Source: Streptomyces sp. AP-93
GTDB lineage: Bacteria; Actinomycetota; Actinomycetes; Streptomycetales; Streptomycetaceae
DNA: 64,000 bases
Assembly: GCF_022808175.1 (NCBI RefSeq)
Contig: NZ_JALGBX010000006.1
Location: 124,001 to 188,000 of the forward strand
Reading direction: 5' to 3'
Each line of letters begins with the position of its first letter. The first letter of the stretch is position 1. Below are positions 62,501 to 64,000 of this stretch, one piece after another. The notes beneath the pieces are model-generated. The model searched no databases. It saw nothing but the letters and a program-made list of their open reading frames with translations, and was not told the DNA's origin. The translations under genes and the position numbers were made by a program.

Positions 62501-64000
62501 GCCCGGGGACGAGGGACCCGGCCGCCACCACGGGCCCGCTGCTGCTCGGAGTACGGCACCACGGGCCCGGCTCGGCCCGTGCGGTGCGCGCCGCCCTGGA
62601 CGCGGCACGGCCGGCTGCGGTGCTGATCGAGGGGCCGCCGGAGGGGGACGCCCTGCTCGCGCTCGCCGCGGACCCGGGGATGCGGCCGCCCGTCGCCCTG
62701 CTCGCCCACGCGGCCGACGACCCGGGGCGGGCCGCGTTCTGGCCGCTGGCCGGCTTCTCCCCGGAATGGGCCGCGATCCGGTGGGCGCAGGAGCGGGACC
62801 TGCCGGTCCGGTTCATCGACCTCCCGGCCGCGCACTCGCTGGCCGTGCCGGAGGACCAGGCGCCGGACCAGGAGGGGGAGGGGGAGGGGGAGGGGGGCCA
62901 GGAGGGGGAGGCGGGCGAGGCGCACGGAGCGGCGCCCGGATCCGTACGGCTGGACCCGCTGGCCGTGCTGGCCGAGACCGCCGGGTACGAGGACCCCGAG
63001 CGGTGGTGGGAGGACGTGGTCGAGCACCGCGGCGGGGCCGGACCGGCCGCCGACCCGCTGGGCGTCTTCGAGGCGCTCGGGGACGCCATGGGCGCCCTGC
63101 GCGAGGAGTACGGGGCGGGCGGCCACCACCGGGACCTGGTGCGCGAGGCGTACATGCGGCAGCGGATGCGGGCCGCGCGCCGGGAGTTCGGCGACGCCTA
63201 CGCCGTCGTCTGCGGGGCCTGGCACGTCCCGGCCCTGCGGACCAGGACCACCGCGGCCGCGGACAAGGCGCTCCTCACCGGGCTGCCCAAGGTCAAGGTG
63301 GAGACCACCTGGGTGCCCTGGACCCACCGGCGCCTCGCCCGGGCCGGAGGGTACGGCGCGGGCATCACCTCGCCCGGCTGGTACGCACACCTCTTCGCGG
63401 CCCGGGACCGGCCCGTCGAGCGCTGGCTGACCAAGGTCGCGGGCCTGCTCCGCGAGGAGGACCGGCAGGTGTCCCCGGCCCACGTCATCGAAGCCGTCCG
63501 GCTCGCCGACACCCTGGCCGCGATGCGGGGCCGGCCGGTGCCGGGGCTGACGGAGACCCTGGAAGCGGTCCGGGCGGTGATGTGCGACGGCTCCGACATA
63601 CCGCTCGCGCTGATCGAGGACCGGCTCGTCGTCGGGGACGTGCTCGGCGAAGTCCCCGACGCGGCGCCCGTCGTACCGCTCCAGCGCGACCTGACCCGCC
63701 GGCAGCGCTCGCTGCGGCTCAAGCCCGAGGCGCAGGACCGGGAGCTGGAGCTCGACCTGCGCAAGGACACCGACGCGGCCAAGTCCCTGCTGCTGCACCG
63801 GCTGCGGCTGCTCGGCATCGACTGGGGCGTCCCAACGGCCTCCCGGGGGAGCACGGGCACCTTCCGTGAGACCTGGCGGCTCCGCTGGGAGCCGGAGCTC
63901 GCCGTGCGGGTGGCCGAAGCCGGCATCTGGGGGACCACCGTCCTCGGTGCGGCCACCGCCAGGGCCGAGGCCGACGCGGCGGGCGCCGGGGAGCTGGGCG
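62497..64000 (+). CDS. DUF5682 family protein (YehM-like), 3' end outside the window
   Basis: 501 codons are visible with no stop. It begins MSPGTRDPAATTGPLLLGVR and HHGPGSARAVRAAL, then VLIEGPPEGDALL, LPVRFIDLPAAHS, FGDAYAVVCGAWHVPAL and a long helical part ending at the edge. HHGPGS and IEGPPEG are the recognisable DUF5682 motifs and recall the TraB/PrgY-ChaN type alpha/beta fold. An acidic insert (EGEGEGEGGQEGEAGE) lies at about 128-145. It is translationally coupled to the MoxR gene, so the two likely form a complex. The remaining protein and any VWA partner lie beyond base 64000. Confidence 0.85.
   Translation, partial: MSPGTRDPAATTGPLLLGVRHHGPGSARAVRAALDAARPAAVLIEGPPEGDALLALAADPGMRPPVALLAHAADDPGRAAFWPLAGFSPEWAAIRWAQERDLPVRFIDLPAAHSLAVPEDQAPDQEGEGEGEGGQEGEAGEAHGAAPGSVRLDPLAVLAETAGYEDPERWWEDVVEHRGGAGPAADPLGVFEALGDAMGALREEYGAGGHHRDLVREAYMRQRMRAARREFGDAYAVVCGAWHVPALRTRTTAAADKALLTGLPKVKVETTWVPWTHRRLARAGGYGAGITSPGWYAHLFAARDRPVERWLTKVAGLLREEDRQVSPAHVIEAVRLADTLAAMRGRPVPGLTETLEAVRAVMCDGSDIPLALIEDRLVVGDVLGEVPDAAPVVPLQRDLTRRQRSLRLKPEAQDRELELDLRKDTDAAKSLLLHRLRLLGIDWGVPTASRGSTGTFRETWRLRWEPELAVRVAEAGIWGTTVLGAATARAEADAAGAGELG

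Overview
High-GC (about 72%) actinobacterial chromosomal DNA, almost certainly Streptomyces. The evidence is GTG starts, hairpin terminators without U-runs, a WhiD/BldM/SigD cluster, GroEL1 with a His-rich tail, a LAETG surface protein and eukaryotic-type kinases. Gene order follows the conserved core around groES-groEL1-whiD-bldM-sigD-guaB-guaB3-guaA-pcrA-icmB. The first part also mirrors mycobacterial groES-groEL1-whiB3-sigD-guaB2-guaB3-choD. No tRNA, rRNA, CRISPR array, prophage or biosynthetic cluster was seen.

Layout. 1-4948: cell-envelope block (end of a polysaccharide deacetylase, FtsW/RodA, LytR-CpsA-Psr protein, two-component pair). 4949-5951: repeats, then CIRCE-controlled groES-groEL1 (to 8025). 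8121-11349: ester cyclase-like protein, SDR, MOSC protein and LysR regulator. 11616-16872: whiD, bldM, sigD, guaB and guaB3. 16972-21296: an M16 homologue with a destroyed zinc site, small unknown genes and a UDP-sugar dehydrogenase homologue lacking catalytic residues. 21576-31492: glpD and three kinase-like genes, the middle one a pseudokinase with a roughly 550-residue insertion. 31621-36949: gabD2-like, cholesterol-oxidase-like GMC protein and LAETG surface protein. 37294-39433: chorismate mutase with a possible leader-peptide attenuator, and guaA. 39722-47556: metal-site-less class II aldolase homologue, membrane proteins, DoxX, TPR protein and a divergent PspC/LiaF-PspC kinase-regulator locus. 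47637-57594: two NlpC/P60 hydrolases, class F sortase with a small surface protein, pcrA, M23 peptidase, lipase and icmB. 57595-58043: an inverted copy of the 5-kb repeat. 58044-64000: a divergent DUF5691/SWIM and MoxR/DUF5682 system running off the end.

Main themes. (1) An approximately 0.4-0.6 kb composite repeat flanks a 52-kb core block in opposite orientations and contains a nearly identical 119-bp element with perfect 23-bp terminal inverted repeats. (2) The terminal SWIM/MoxR/DUF5682 cluster resembles the E. coli yehLMPQ genes. Its divergent promoter region carries paired motifs of the LexA-independent (RecA-NDp/PafBC) DNA-damage promoter; a similar motif precedes pcrA. (3) Four proteins retain the fold of an enzyme family but have lost its catalytic residues. 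(4) Envelope biogenesis and stress sensing recur throughout the window. Functions come from motifs and family recognition by eye; no searches were run.
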